Source: a virus. Taken from it: 64,000 bases of DNA. Positions 39,968 to 48,765 of the stretch are shown piece by piece. The translations under genes were made by a program, and so were the position numbers. The stretch spans positions 29,617 to 93,616 of IMG/VR virus record IMGVR_UViG_3300032770_000014, one strand, 5' to 3'. The notes beneath the pieces were generated by a model. That model did not search any database. It worked only from the letters and a program-made list of their open reading frames with translations, and was not told the DNA's origin. Position 1 is the stretch's first letter. Every line of letters begins with the position of its first letter.

Positions 39968-40433
39968 CTCCTTTCTGCATTTGTACAACTATGATCTTCA
40001 TCTTCCCTTTGTCGAGAAGTGGATGCGGCACTGGTATACTGTCCAACCGCCTGATCCGTTGCGACGCCGCTTGTTGGTCTTCTTGTGGATGTTTCGCCTA
40101 AGGCTCTCCTTTCGATCAGAACAAATCGACTGCAATCAGCGAATCCGGGGATTCTCCTGCGTTCTGTGGACACCGTTCTTCTCTATTGACTTCTGTTGGA
40201 AATACCCACGCTACTTCTCCTACCTCCCGTTGCAGACTTCTCTGGCCGTCCTGTGGCTCCCACAGAAGTGGTGGAATCTCGTCGATGGTGATAAGGCATA
40301 TCAATATGAATACTCATGGGTCTGGCAGAGATGGGAAATAATGCTGCGATACGAGGCGCGGGAGGATGGAGGATTCGATAAGGTGGCGTGGCTGGAGAAA
40401 ATTCCTCTCAAAAATAATTCTTGCATTTTATAA
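39951..40433 (+). CDS. Aromatic-rich hypothetical protein
   Basis: 160 residues, exceptionally rich in Trp, Tyr and Phe, with a basic hydrophobic patch (RRRLLVFLWMFRLRLSFR) and a segment like VLWTPFFSIDFCWKYPRYF. AAAGGAG lies upstream inside the previous gene. It is the last gene before the groES promoter. No family recognised; AT-richer than GroEL. Confidence 0.5.
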   Translation: MSRPSNSFLHLYNYDLHLPFVEKWMRHWYTVQPPDPLRRRLLVFLWMFRLRLSFRSEQIDCNQRIRGFSCVLWTPFFSIDFCWKYPRYFSYLPLQTSLAVLWLPQKWWNLVDGDKAYQYEYSWVWQRWEIMLRYEAREDGGFDKVAWLEKIPLKNNSCIL

Positions 40434-40450
40434 ATGGTTTCATGTAAGAT
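40421..40450 (+). promoter_or_regulatory. groES promoter with palindromic operator (site 2 of 4)
   Basis: TTGCAT (40421-40426), 18-base spacer, TAAGAT (40445-40450). TAAATGGTTTCATGTA (40431-40446) occupies the spacer and the first two bases of the -10 box. The start codon follows seven bases later with no Shine-Dalgarno. Confidence 0.65.
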
Positions 40451-40457
40451 TCTCCGC

Positions 40458-40805
40458 ATGTCCGATTCCGTCGAAATCCTCTCTCCCCTCGCCCCGCGCG
40501 CCCTCTTGCGCCGCCTTGACTCCCCTGCCACTGCCTCCTCCCCCTACGTCGTCCCCGACAGCGCCAAGGAGCGCGGCACGGAATGCGAGGTCGTGGCCAT
40601 CCCCGACCCGCCTGTCTACGTGACCGAGTGGGGCATACGGCTGCTCTGCCCGGTCAAGGTTGGGGACCGGGTGCTGGTCGGCAAGTACGCCGGAGATTAC
40701 CGATTCAGGAATGAAGACGTGACCTTGGTTAGATGGGACGAGATTCTGGCCGTCATCGCCGACGAGAAGAACGATAAGAACGAGAAGGAAGAGCTGATCC
40801 CATGA
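40458..40805 (+). CDS. groES: Phage co-chaperonin GroES
   Basis: 115 residues (host GroES is usually about 97). VVPDSAKERGTECEVVAIP and VKVGDRVLVGKYAG are GroES signatures, and LVRWDEILAVI ends the fold. The mobile loop that touches GroEL (normally with GGIVL) reads TASSPYVV here, so it is divergent and likely matched to the phage GroEL encoded next door. An Asp/Glu/Lys-rich tail is extra. It forms a seven-fold cap over the chaperonin to fold virion or other phage proteins. Predicted leaderless mRNA; its stop overlaps the groEL start (ATGA). Confidence 0.9.
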   Translation: MSDSVEILSPLAPRALLRRLDSPATASSPYVVPDSAKERGTECEVVAIPDPPVYVTEWGIRLLCPVKVGDRVLVGKYAGDYRFRNEDVTLVRWDEILAVIADEKNDKNEKEELIP

Positions 40806-42616
40806 GTTCGATCAATCCCAAGCAAATTGTCCTGTGCGATGAAGCGCGCGCCGCCCTCCTCAAGGGAGTCAATGCTCTGGCCGATGTGGTCGGGGCCACT
40901 CTCGGCCCCGGTGGCCGCGCGATCCTCCTTGATCGTGGCGCTTTTCAATCCCCGCGGTCCTCGCGCGATGGCGTGACGGTGGCCAAGGAGATCCGCCTTG
41001 CCGACCCGCTGGCTGACTTGGCTGTCCGGCTGCTCTACGAAACGGCCAAGCGCGCAGCCGACACTGCGGGCGATGGTACCACGACGGCGACCGTGATAGC
41101 GCAACGAATGTTCGTGGAAGGAATAAGGCTGGTTGCTGCCGGAGCCAACCCAACCCTGCTGAAACGCGGGATCGACGCGGCCACGCGCGCAATCGCGGGC
41201 GACCGGGGCGAGGACGGCAGGTACTCCGGCGGCACGCTGGCTTCCCTGACCATTCCCATCGCCTCGCCGGACCAGATCGCGCAGGTCGGCACCCTCTCGG
41301 CCAACTCCGACCCGGCCATCGGCCAGATGATCGCGGCGGCCCTCGCGCAGGTGGGGAAAGATGGCACGGTCACGGTGGAGGAAAGCCAGTCGCTGGAGAC
41401 CACTCTCGAAGTCGTCGAGGGCATGCAGTTCAACCAGGGCTACCTCTCTCCCTACTTCATCACTGATCCGGAGCGCATGGAAGCCGTGCTGCTCGGCGAC
41501 AGCGACGACAACTCTTCCTCTCCCCTCTATGTCTACCTGCATGAGAAACCGCTCCGGCACATGCAGGAAATCCTCCCAGTCCTGACCACTCTCGCTGGCG
41601 GGCCGGGGATCGCCTTCACCGGCTCCCTGCTGATCGTGGCCGAGGACATAACCGACTCCGCCCTCGCCTTCCTTGCCGTCAACAAGTACCAAGGCCGCCT
41701 CCGCGCCTGCGCCGTCAAGGGACCAGGGTTCGGGGACCGGCGCCGCGCCTTGTTCGACGATCTGGCCGTGCTGACCGGAGCCACCTTGATCTCGCCTGAA
41801 CTCGGCCTCAAGCCGGACAACATCACGCGCGAGATGCTGGGCCGCGCGACCAAGGTAACAGTAACTAAGGACGACTGCACCGTGGTCGGCGGCATGGGCC
41901 GGGCGGACCAGATCGACGCGCGACGGGCAGACCTGCGCGAACAGGTGGCTCGGGCCAGCGGCGACTACGACCGGGTTCGGCTGGAGGAGCGGCTGGCCAA
42001 GCTCACGGGCGGAGTGGCTGTGGTGAAGGTAGGTGGGCAGACCGAGGCCGAGATGAAGGAGAGGAAGGACCGCGCGGAGGACGCGATGTACGCGACCAGA
42101 GCGGCGGTCTTGGAAGGGATCGTGCCGGGAGGGGGGGTGGCGTTGATCCGGGCTGTGGACTCGCCGCAGTTCCAGAAGGAGATGCGCGAGAAGGCTGTCC
42201 TCAGCGATACGATAGCCGGCTGGCAGTTGGTTGTGCGGGCCTGCGAGGAACCTCTGCGCCGGATCGTCCAGAACGCGGGCGGCGAGGGAGGGGAAATTGT
42301 GGCCGAGTTCCGCCGCCGCATCCGAGAGGGACAGGACATTGTGGTGGCGGAGAACGCTGCTGGCGAGGAGCGCAAGCTCAGGATAGAAGGCTACGGCTAC
42401 AACGCGGCCACCGGGGAGTTTACCGACCTGTTGTCGGCCGGGATTATCGACCCAGCGCGGGTCACGCGGACGGCTCTGCTTGCAGCATCAAGCATAGCGG
42501 GACTGCTGCTTACCAACGAGGCCATCGTCGCGGATGACGTCGCGGCGGCGGCGGAGGTCAGGAAGTCGCTGACCCCGGTGATGCCTGGTGGGCAGCAGCA
42601 AATGCTGCAGTACTGA
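40802..42616 (+). CDS. groEL: Phage 60-kDa chaperonin GroEL
   Basis: 604 residues, about 55 longer than typical bacterial GroEL. Conserved ATPase elements are present: VGATLGPGGRAILLDRG, RDGVTVAKEI, AGDGTTTATVIA, and VPGGGVALIRA near residue 440. Extra segments include RGEDGRYSGG in the equatorial part and DDNSSSPLYVY in the apical domain. The C-terminus is GGQQQMLQY instead of the usual GGM repeats that line the cavity. With its own GroES it should form a dedicated folding chamber. Complete groESL pairs are unusual in phages, most of which encode only a co-chaperonin. Confidence 0.95.
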   Translation: MSSINPKQIVLCDEARAALLKGVNALADVVGATLGPGGRAILLDRGAFQSPRSSRDGVTVAKEIRLADPLADLAVRLLYETAKRAADTAGDGTTTATVIAQRMFVEGIRLVAAGANPTLLKRGIDAATRAIAGDRGEDGRYSGGTLASLTIPIASPDQIAQVGTLSANSDPAIGQMIAAALAQVGKDGTVTVEESQSLETTLEVVEGMQFNQGYLSPYFITDPERMEAVLLGDSDDNSSSPLYVYLHEKPLRHMQEILPVLTTLAGGPGIAFTGSLLIVAEDITDSALAFLAVNKYQGRLRACAVKGPGFGDRRRALFDDLAVLTGATLISPELGLKPDNITREMLGRATKVTVTKDDCTVVGGMGRADQIDARRADLREQVARASGDYDRVRLEERLAKLTGGVAVVKVGGQTEAEMKERKDRAEDAMYATRAAVLEGIVPGGGVALIRAVDSPQFQKEMREKAVLSDTIAGWQLVVRACEEPLRRIVQNAGGEGGEIVAEFRRRIREGQDIVVAENAAGEERKLRIEGYGYNAATGEFTDLLSAGIIDPARVTRTALLAASSIAGLLLTNEAIVADDVAAAAEVRKSLTPVMPGGQQQMLQY

Positions 42617-42641
42617 GATCAAGAAGTGGAGACAAAGAGCG

Positions 42642-42809
42642 ATGAAAATTCTCTACGTTGTTCACGTCTACAAGTGGAAGCGGTGGAACAAGACCATTTG
42701 GACTCCGGGGGGCAAGCCGGTGTCAAGGCATGCCGCAATGAAAGCGAAGGCAAGGGCCGAACGTGCATTTCCAAATGCGAGGTTTCGTATTAAGGAAGTC
42801 TCTGCCTGA
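42642..42809 (+). CDS. Small basic protein
   Basis: 55 residues from MKILYVVHVYKWKRW. Basic, with a strand then a helix (AAMKAKARAERAFPNARF). AT-richer than its surroundings. Unrecognised. Confidence 0.45.
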   Translation: MKILYVVHVYKWKRWNKTIWTPGGKPVSRHAAMKAKARAERAFPNARFRIKEVSA

Positions 42810-43061
42810 ATGACCCCCCTCCCCCCATCCCGTTCCCAGCCTCCCTCGCTCGACCGCCTCCTGACGCGCGCCCAAGTCATCGAGGAACTTCGCAAGGAGC
42901 GTGGAATGCTCGGGCTGACGGCAGTGGCAAAACGGTACGAACTCTCCCCACAGCAGATCGCCGACGTGCTGGCGATTCCTCCGAGAGCCAGGTTATCGCG
43001 CCGGATGTACACCAAGCTGCGCTGGAAATTGTGGGAACTATTTGAAAGGTTGCCGGAATGA
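42810..43061 (+). CDS. Small helix-turn-helix protein
   Basis: 83 residues. GLTAVAKRYELSPQQIADVLAIP (about 35-57) reads as a helix-turn-helix; the C-terminal helix is Trp/Lys-rich. Starts at the base after the previous stop and overlaps the glycosyltransferase start by 4 bases. It may regulate the sugar module. Confidence 0.5.
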   Translation: MTPLPPSRSQPPSLDRLLTRAQVIEELRKERGMLGLTAVAKRYELSPQQIADVLAIPPRARLSRRMYTKLRWKLWELFERLPE

Positions 43062-44461
43062 CTGTCCCTCTATTACTACTCTCTGATGCTATCGCGTCCA
43101 ATACTGGCCTAAGCAGAATCGCTCGCGACCTCTCTACGCGCATCCATGCTGATCTCTCTGACACCTTCCGTATTGCAACTTTCGGTGTGGGTGGGTACAT
43201 TTCCACTTCCTCGCGCTTCCCTTTTCAGAATGGATCGATCCTGCGTCTCGATAGAATGGTTCCCAGAGATTTACCAGATTTCTGGATTGACCATGCAGGA
43301 CGTTATGGTGATGGGAAGCAGCAGGACAGCGAGACTGATCTAACTGAACGTGAAGGACAGGTTCGCAAGGGTATTCTGCTAACGTGCTGGAATCTTTCGT
43401 GGACCCCTTGGCTCTCTCAGCCCCACCTCCTCCCCCCGGACCATCCCTTGCGCCAGTTCCTTCTCCAGCGCCCTCAGTCGGTCAGCCTCGACCACTGGAA
43501 CCAGATCAGTAACCCCCAGTCCCCCTCGTTCTCGCCCCAGCTGCTCTCGCGGCTGGCCCAGTTTCCCTTTCGCCGCTGGCTCTACTGCCCAATAGACGGC
43601 AACCTCCCTGACGGTACTCTCGGCCACCAGCTCGCCCCGGTCCTGCAGGGATTCGACCGCCTCCTGGCCTACACGGGCTACGGCTCTCAGGTCATCGAGC
43701 GGACTCTGGAGAAGTGGGGCGGCCAGTCGGCCGTCACCACGATCAACTCCGTCCCCCACCTCCCTCACGGGCTGGACAAGGCAGTCTTCTACCCACGTGA
43801 TCGCCGCCTGGCCCGGCAGACCTTCATGTCGCGCGTCTCGAACGGAGTCAGCGCCCTCCCCCTGCGCGACGACCAAGTTCTCCTCTGCATGGTGGCTACC
43901 AACTCCTCGCGCAAGGACTGGGGGCTGGCATTCCAGACTGCGGCCGAGCTTCTCCGCCGCGGCAGACATGTCTTCCTCTGGGGGCATACCGACGCCTTGG
44001 TTCCGCATCCCGGCCTTCCCTCTATTCACTGGAACCTGCCCGCTCTTGCCAAGCAGTTCGGCATGGAGCAGCGCGTGGTCCTGACGGCGGAGCGGCTTTC
44101 TGACGAGGACATGGCTCAGGCCTACTCTGCCTGCGATGTGATGCTGGCGACCAGCAGCGAGGGCTTCGGGTATACCCCGTTCGAGGCGCTGGCTTGTGGG
44201 TTGCCCGTGGCCGGTACTTCCTACGCAGGTAGTTCGGAGTTTGTCCCGCCGGAGATGCAGGCCGAACCGGTCGCCTACTGTCTGGAGAATCCATACCTGA
44301 TCCAGCGCCCACTGTACGATCCGGAGAAGGTGGCGGATCTGGTGGAGAAATTGATGGCGGGCTATCCTGATCGCGCGCGGTCGCTGCTGGATGCGAGGTT
44401 CGAGTGGGAGAGCAACTGGGAGGGCTGGAAGAAGTGGTTGCTGGAGGGGGTGGAACGATGA
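43058..44461 (+). CDS. Family 4-type glycosyltransferase (GT-B fold)
   Basis: 467 residues. The C-terminal half holds the nucleotide-sugar-binding signature ATSSEGFGYTPFEALACGLPVAGT (about residues 367-390), in which Glu contacts the donor ribose, and GPV-type donor loop residues (SSEFVPPEM). The N-terminal Rossmann-like half starts LLLLSDAIASNTGLSRIARDL, with a Gly-rich acceptor loop. It transfers a sugar from an activated donor to an unknown acceptor such as a surface glycan, virion protein or DNA base. First enzyme of the 43-50 kb sugar module. Confidence 0.8.
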   Translation: MTVPLLLLSDAIASNTGLSRIARDLSTRIHADLSDTFRIATFGVGGYISTSSRFPFQNGSILRLDRMVPRDLPDFWIDHAGRYGDGKQQDSETDLTEREGQVRKGILLTCWNLSWTPWLSQPHLLPPDHPLRQFLLQRPQSVSLDHWNQISNPQSPSFSPQLLSRLAQFPFRRWLYCPIDGNLPDGTLGHQLAPVLQGFDRLLAYTGYGSQVIERTLEKWGGQSAVTTINSVPHLPHGLDKAVFYPRDRRLARQTFMSRVSNGVSALPLRDDQVLLCMVATNSSRKDWGLAFQTAAELLRRGRHVFLWGHTDALVPHPGLPSIHWNLPALAKQFGMEQRVVLTAERLSDEDMAQAYSACDVMLATSSEGFGYTPFEALACGLPVAGTSYAGSSEFVPPEMQAEPVAYCLENPYLIQRPLYDPEKVADLVEKLMAGYPDRARSLLDARFEWESNWEGWKKWLLEGVER

Positions 44462-44898
44462 GCGATTACAAATTTGGCTTCACGGGATTCAAGACGGGGC
44501 AGGAGGCAAGGCCGGATGTGGTGGTGCCGGAGGGGATGCTGGAGGCGGCGGAAAAGGCTGGACGAGATGAAGATGGATTTGTGGCAAACAATCTCCGCAC
44601 GACCATCACTGCCGCTCTACGTTGGCAGCGGGACAACCCGCCGGTGCCGACCGACGCGCAGTACACTGAATGTTTACGTGCAACCGATAAGCCGGGTTCT
44701 ATGGTGGTCCATTTATACGAGAAGGGGGAGCCGCAGAAGGCAATCGCTGAGTGGATCAGGAGAATGTACGATGCTAAATCAAGTCCGCGAGATAATCCGA
44801 CTGTCGAGCGAATCGTAGAGGGATTTCGCGGTGTCACGCTTTCCCGCGCTGAGGCTGGCTACATCATCGATCAACTTAACATGGTGACGCATGGCTGA
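44458..44898 (+). CDS. Hypothetical protein
   Basis: 146 residues, start overlapping the previous stop. Helical; MVVHLYEKGEPQKAIAEWIRRMYDAK (about 82-107) resembles helix pairs in phage accessory proteins. The gene becomes AT-richer toward its 3' end, next to the HNH gene, which may reflect that insertion. No function recognised. Confidence 0.45.
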   Translation: MSDYKFGFTGFKTGQEARPDVVVPEGMLEAAEKAGRDEDGFVANNLRTTITAALRWQRDNPPVPTDAQYTECLRATDKPGSMVVHLYEKGEPQKAIAEWIRRMYDAKSSPRDNPTVERIVEGFRGVTLSRAEAGYIIDQLNMVTHG

Positions 44899-45340
44899 TC
44901 TAAGAATTATTGTCGATCCAGAGGACGAGCCACTTCTAGGCCACTATGCTTGGTACGCGGAACAGGGAAATCGAAGCATCTGTATCGTCCGCAAAACGCG
45001 GTCGCGTGCCATGGGGACTCACATACGCATACCTCTTGCAGAGGCTATCTTGGGACACAAAGATGGCTTCATCATTGATCACATCAATGGCGATCCATTC
45101 GATAATCGCCGCTCAAATCTTCGTCACGCTACAATCGCGGAGAACAATCGAAACTCTAAGCAGCGGAAAAGCTCGACAGGTCTACGAGGCATTCGCCTGA
45201 CACCTTATGGGAAATGGTCAGCAAGGATTGTGTTTAATCGGAAAGTTACTGATAGATCATTTGATACCCGCGAAGAGGCGATTGCTTGGCGTAAACAAAT
45301 GGAGCGCGAATGCTTCGGTGAGTTTGTGAGGGCAGAATGA
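44891..45340 (+). CDS. HNH homing endonuclease with AP2-like DNA-binding domain
   Basis: 149 residues. The HNH core is IIDHINGDPFDNRRSNLRHAT (about 60-80), and the C-terminal GLRGIRLTPYGKWSARIVF stretch is an AP2-like DNA-recognition domain, together the layout of free-standing phage HNH homing enzymes. AT-rich relative to the neighbouring sugar genes. It starts inside the end of the previous gene. Its target site is probably the junction between the genes at 44458 and 45402. Confidence 0.8.
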   Translation: MADLRIIVDPEDEPLLGHYAWYAEQGNRSICIVRKTRSRAMGTHIRIPLAEAILGHKDGFIIDHINGDPFDNRRSNLRHATIAENNRNSKQRKSSTGLRGIRLTPYGKWSARIVFNRKVTDRSFDTREEAIAWRKQMERECFGEFVRAE

Positions 45341-45399
45341 GTCGCATCCTCGAAGCCTACCGCCGGGGCCAGCAATCGCCTATTGCCAAAGGGGGATAG
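45337..45399 (+). other. 20-codon frame after HNH gene, possible gene remnant
   Basis: Reads MSRILEAYRRGQQSPIAKGG from an ATG overlapping the HNH stop. GC-rich again, unlike the HNH gene. It may be the 3' remnant of a gene split by the HNH insertion or a leader to the next gene. Confidence 0.25.
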
Positions 45400-45401
45400 A
45401 G

Positions 45402-45821
45402 ATGTTCGACTGCAGGTTCAAACGCGAAGTCCTCCACCTGTTGCGAGAAATTCTTGCCAGGCTTCCTCAACCCACAACCCCGATTACAATCAAATTCAAG
45501 GAGCTTACCATGAACCCAACCGAAGCCGGTCAGACACAGGTCTTCACCGGAACCCTTCAGCCGGCCGGGGCCGTCTTCCCGTCCGACTCTGTTTTCGCCG
45601 TCACCTCGAACGATCCAGCCGTCGCGCCTACCGTGGACGCGACCGGCCTGATCGTCAGCGTGACCTACCCTGCGGGATGGACCGAAAGCACGACTACTCC
45701 CCTCGCCTTCGCCTACACAGCCACCAGCGCCTCGACGGGGATGTCCCTCGCGGCGACGATCACTCCCAGCGCTCCGCCGCCGCCGATCCCGACCGGCATC
45801 ACGTTCGTGCAGACAAGCTGA
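45402..45821 (+). CDS. Ig-like (BIG2-type) beta-sandwich protein
   Basis: 139 residues after GGGGGATAGAG. A helical N-terminus (REVLHLLREILARLPQP) precedes a beta-sandwich with the pattern VFAVTSNDPAVAPTVDATGLIVSVTYP, typical of bacterial Ig-like group 2 domains found on phage virion surfaces. It may decorate the capsid or tail and bind cell-surface sugars. Its neighbours are the glycan enzymes. Confidence 0.55.
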   Translation: MFDCRFKREVLHLLREILARLPQPTTPITIKFKELTMNPTEAGQTQVFTGTLQPAGAVFPSDSVFAVTSNDPAVAPTVDATGLIVSVTYPAGWTESTTTPLAFAYTATSASTGMSLAATITPSAPPPPIPTGITFVQTS

Positions 45822-45862
45822 CCCTCTAACCTTCAACCTCTAACCTTCTAACCCTTTGCCCC

Positions 45863-45907
45863 GGCGGCGCGGCCTGAAACTTCCTTAATCCTCCTGACCG
45901 CGCCGCC
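45863..45907. terminator. GC hairpin between Ig-like and methyltransferase genes
   Basis: GGCGGCGCGG pairs with CCGCGCCGCC (10 bp, perfect) across a 25-base loop, within a 116-base gap. Short CTCTAACCTT repeats precede it (45827-45852). Confidence 0.55.
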
Positions 45908-45937
45908 ACTTTTTGATCCGTCACAGGAGACCGCGCA

Positions 45938-47170
45938 ATGCTTCCGTCCGAGTTCCCCTCCGAGGCCATCGACAAGGTAGCGATCGGTTACTTCTTCCGG
46001 CAGGGATTCCGCCCTCGCGGTGTCGTGCATGTCGGCGCCAACGACGGCTACGAGATTCAGTTCTATCTTGACCTTGGCGTGGAGCGCGTTCTTGCCTTCG
46101 AGCCGCTGGACTCCGCCTTCGAGATTCTGCAGCGGAAATTCTCCTCCGACTCGCGCGTGTTGCTCTCTCCCTACGCGCTGGGCGACGAGCCCGGAACCAG
46201 GACTCTCCGCGTGGCCCGCGGCGACGGCATGGACAGCACGTTCCTCGCGGCCGTCCCCGGCTCGGACAGGTTCATCGGCGACTTCATTGGCTTTCAGCAG
46301 GCCGACATCGCCCGGTTCGATTCCCTCGGCGTCAACCTTCTCGGCTACGATACTCTGGTCGTCGATACGCAGGGAATGGAACTGCACGTCCTGCGCGGGT
46401 TCGGCGAGCAGTTGTCCGCGTTCAGCTTCCTCAATATCGAATGCTCTCGTACTCCAATCTACGCAGAGGGCCATGCGGCGCAGGAGATTATCGACTACCT
46501 CGACGCCCGAGGTTTCCAGCAGGAGACTCCCATCGAGGACCATAACGATATTCTGTTCTGCAGGCGAGGATTGGACCAGAGAGACCAGGCAGCCGCGCCC
46601 GAGGAAACCCCCCTCTGCCGCATTGCTGCCCGCTACTGCTGCGACAAGTGCCCCGCGATCCGGCATCATTACACTCCCTTCTACCACCAGTTACTCGGCA
46701 ACTGCGAAATCCGCCGCGTCCTAGAAGTCGGCGTCTACGGCGGGGCCAGCCTGCGCACGTGGCGCGACTACTTCCCCCAGGCGCAGGTCTTCGGGCTGGA
46801 TTTCAACTCCCTCTACATCTCCGACCCTTACTTCGCCTTCAACGAGGAGCGCATTCATACCTACCTCTGCGATGCGCTGGTGAAAGAACAGGTGGACCGG
46901 GTGGTTGGTGGGCTGTGCGGCCCCGGCGGCCTCGACGGCGGTTTAGATCTCATCATCGACGACGCGGGCCACGCGCCTGTGGAACAGCTGATCATGCTTG
47001 ACAATCTGATCCCCTACCTCCGTCCGGGCGGCCTCTACATCATCGAGGACGTGATCGCTGACTACGCAAGCGCGCTCTCCGCGGCGATCTCCTTCCCCCA
47101 CGAGGTCCACAAGTTCGGCCATATCCCTCCCCCAGACGACGACTGCCTGATTGTAGTGAGAAAGGAATAA
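45938..47170 (+). CDS. Fusion of FkbM-family and second SAM methyltransferase
   Basis: 410 residues after CAGGAGA. Domain 1 (to about 212) is FkbM-like: VVHVGANDGYEIQFYL (SAM site), VLAFEPLDSAF, VVDTQGMELHVLRGF. Domain 2 (about 225-410) is another class I methyltransferase fold: VLEVGVYGGASLRTW, VFGLDF, LIIDDAGHAP, YIIEDV. FkbM enzymes O-methylate sugars. Fusing two such domains suggests dual methylation of one glycan. A short Cys-rich stretch (CRIAARYCCDKC) lies at the start of domain 2. Works in the sugar module with the transferases and epimerase. Confidence 0.75.
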   Translation: MLPSEFPSEAIDKVAIGYFFRQGFRPRGVVHVGANDGYEIQFYLDLGVERVLAFEPLDSAFEILQRKFSSDSRVLLSPYALGDEPGTRTLRVARGDGMDSTFLAAVPGSDRFIGDFIGFQQADIARFDSLGVNLLGYDTLVVDTQGMELHVLRGFGEQLSAFSFLNIECSRTPIYAEGHAAQEIIDYLDARGFQQETPIEDHNDILFCRRGLDQRDQAAAPEETPLCRIAARYCCDKCPAIRHHYTPFYHQLLGNCEIRRVLEVGVYGGASLRTWRDYFPQAQVFGLDFNSLYISDPYFAFNEERIHTYLCDALVKEQVDRVVGGLCGPGGLDGGLDLIIDDAGHAPVEQLIMLDNLIPYLRPGGLYIIEDVIADYASALSAAISFPHEVHKFGHIPPPDDDCLIVVRKE

Positions 47171-47179
47171 GCGAAGAAG

Positions 47180-47725
47180 ATGACCCTCTACGAGCCGAAA
47201 TTCTGGGTGGACTTTCCCAACCTGCCGCAAGTCCCGACCTCTTGGAGAGGCTTGGAGAAGATCCTGCCCGACATCATCACGCGGTTCAGCCTCAAGACCG
47301 ACCTTGCCGTGGAATTCGGCGTGTGGCATGGGTTCTCAACCGCTGCCTTGGCCTGCAACTTCGCGCGCGTGATCGGCGTGGAGCCGTTTACCGGGGACCG
47401 GCTACCGGGCACCGAGGACGTGCCGATGATCGAGACCACTCGCAAGACCCTCGCTCCGTGGCCGAACGTCGAGCTGGTGGAGTCCGGATTCTTCGAGTAC
47501 GCCTGCCCGGACGCAGACCTGATCCACACCGACATCGTTCACACCTACCCCATGACCTTTGCCTGCGGGGTACTGGCTCTCAAGCACACCCGCTGCGGAA
47601 TTTTCCACGACACGGAATCCTTCCCTGAGGTCAAGGCCGCGCTGGCGGACCTGGCTCAGATCAGCGGGTTCACATTCTATAACTATCCCTACCACGAGGG
47701 ACTGGGCATACTGGTGAAGGAGTAA
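47180..47725 (+). CDS. Class I SAM-dependent methyltransferase
   Basis: 181 residues. LAVEFGVWHGFSTAALA (about 43-59) is the SAM-binding motif I; VIGVEPF follows as the acidic end of beta 2, and ADLIHTDIVHTYPMT is the motif IV region. It belongs to the same broad class as domain 2 of the preceding gene. A sugar or small-molecule methylase is likely from context. Confidence 0.65.
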   Translation: MTLYEPKFWVDFPNLPQVPTSWRGLEKILPDIITRFSLKTDLAVEFGVWHGFSTAALACNFARVIGVEPFTGDRLPGTEDVPMIETTRKTLAPWPNVELVESGFFEYACPDADLIHTDIVHTYPMTFACGVLALKHTRCGIFHDTESFPEVKAALADLAQISGFTFYNYPYHEGLGILVKE

Positions 47726-47730
47726 GTGGC

Positions 47731-48765
47731 ATGATCAACGTACTTGTTAGCGGGGGTGCAGGATTCTTGGGCAGTCACCTGACCGACTACCTGCTCAACT
47801 CCGGCTACAACGTGGTAGTGCTGGACGATCTCTCGGGCGGCTTCCTTGAGAACCTGGAATGCCGCGCCTCGGGCAAGCCGGGGGACGAGCCCGTGGTCCA
47901 GCGAGACTGCATCTTCGTCAAGGGATCGATCACGGATGCGAGGTTCGTGGACCGCCTGTTCGAGCAGTACAAGTTCACCTACGTCTGGCATCTGGCTGCG
48001 TTCGCCACCGAAGGCCTCTCACATTTCATCAAGCGTTTCATTCACGAAAACATCCTCATCGGCTCGGTCAACCTGATCAACGCTTCGGTCAACCATGGCG
48101 TCAAGTGTTTCATCTACACGTCCTCGATGGCGGTCTACGGGACCAACCAAGTCCCCTTCGACGAAGCCATGCCGCCCCATCCCGAAGACTCTTACGGCAT
48201 CGCCAAGGCCGCGGTGGAGCGCGAACTAGTCATCACCAAGGAAATGTTCGGGCTGGACTACGTGATCTTCCGTCCGCATTCAATCTTCGGCCCCCGGCAG
48301 AATATCGGCGATAAGTATCGCAACGTGGTCGGGATATTCATGAACCGGATACTGCATGGACTGCCCATGCGCGTCTTTGGCGACGGCGAGCAGGTCCGGG
48401 CCTTCACCTATGTCTGCGATATTATTCCCATGATCGCGCAGGCTCCGACCGTCCCCGCGGCCTATGGCCGGATCTTTAACGCTGGCGGCGAGACCCCTAT
48501 TACTATAAATCACTTGGCCGAGCTGGTGGCCGAGTCGATGGGAGTTCCTCTGAGCGTCGAGCATACCGAGCCGAGGTACGAAGTCAAGCTGGCCTATTGC
48601 GATCACCGGCCGGCGCGGGAGGTCTTCGGATTCGAGCCGGTTACGTCGCTGGAAGACGGCATGCGCGAGATGGCGGCTTGGGCGAAGAAGCGCGGGGCGC
48701 GGCAAAGCAAGGACTTCCAGAACATTGAAATCACAAAGAATCTGCCGAGTTTTTGGAGGAAGTAA
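47731..48765 (+). CDS. NAD-dependent nucleotide-sugar epimerase/dehydratase
   Basis: 344 residues of extended short-chain dehydrogenase type. NAD motif VSGGAGFLGSHLTDYL (5-20), DDLSGG, catalytic SSMAVYG with YGIAK (Ser, Tyr, Lys; Tyr and Lys about residues 155 and 159), then FRPHSIFGPRQ. This pattern is that of UDP-glucose 4-epimerase and related enzymes that remodel nucleotide sugars. It should supply donor sugar to the flanking glycosyltransferases. Its stop overlaps the next start (TAATG). Confidence 0.85.
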   Translation: MINVLVSGGAGFLGSHLTDYLLNSGYNVVVLDDLSGGFLENLECRASGKPGDEPVVQRDCIFVKGSITDARFVDRLFEQYKFTYVWHLAAFATEGLSHFIKRFIHENILIGSVNLINASVNHGVKCFIYTSSMAVYGTNQVPFDEAMPPHPEDSYGIAKAAVERELVITKEMFGLDYVIFRPHSIFGPRQNIGDKYRNVVGIFMNRILHGLPMRVFGDGEQVRAFTYVCDIIPMIAQAPTVPAAYGRIFNAGGETPITINHLAELVAESMGVPLSVEHTEPRYEVKLAYCDHRPAREVFGFEPVTSLEDGMREMAAWAKKRGARQSKDFQNIEITKNLPSFWRK

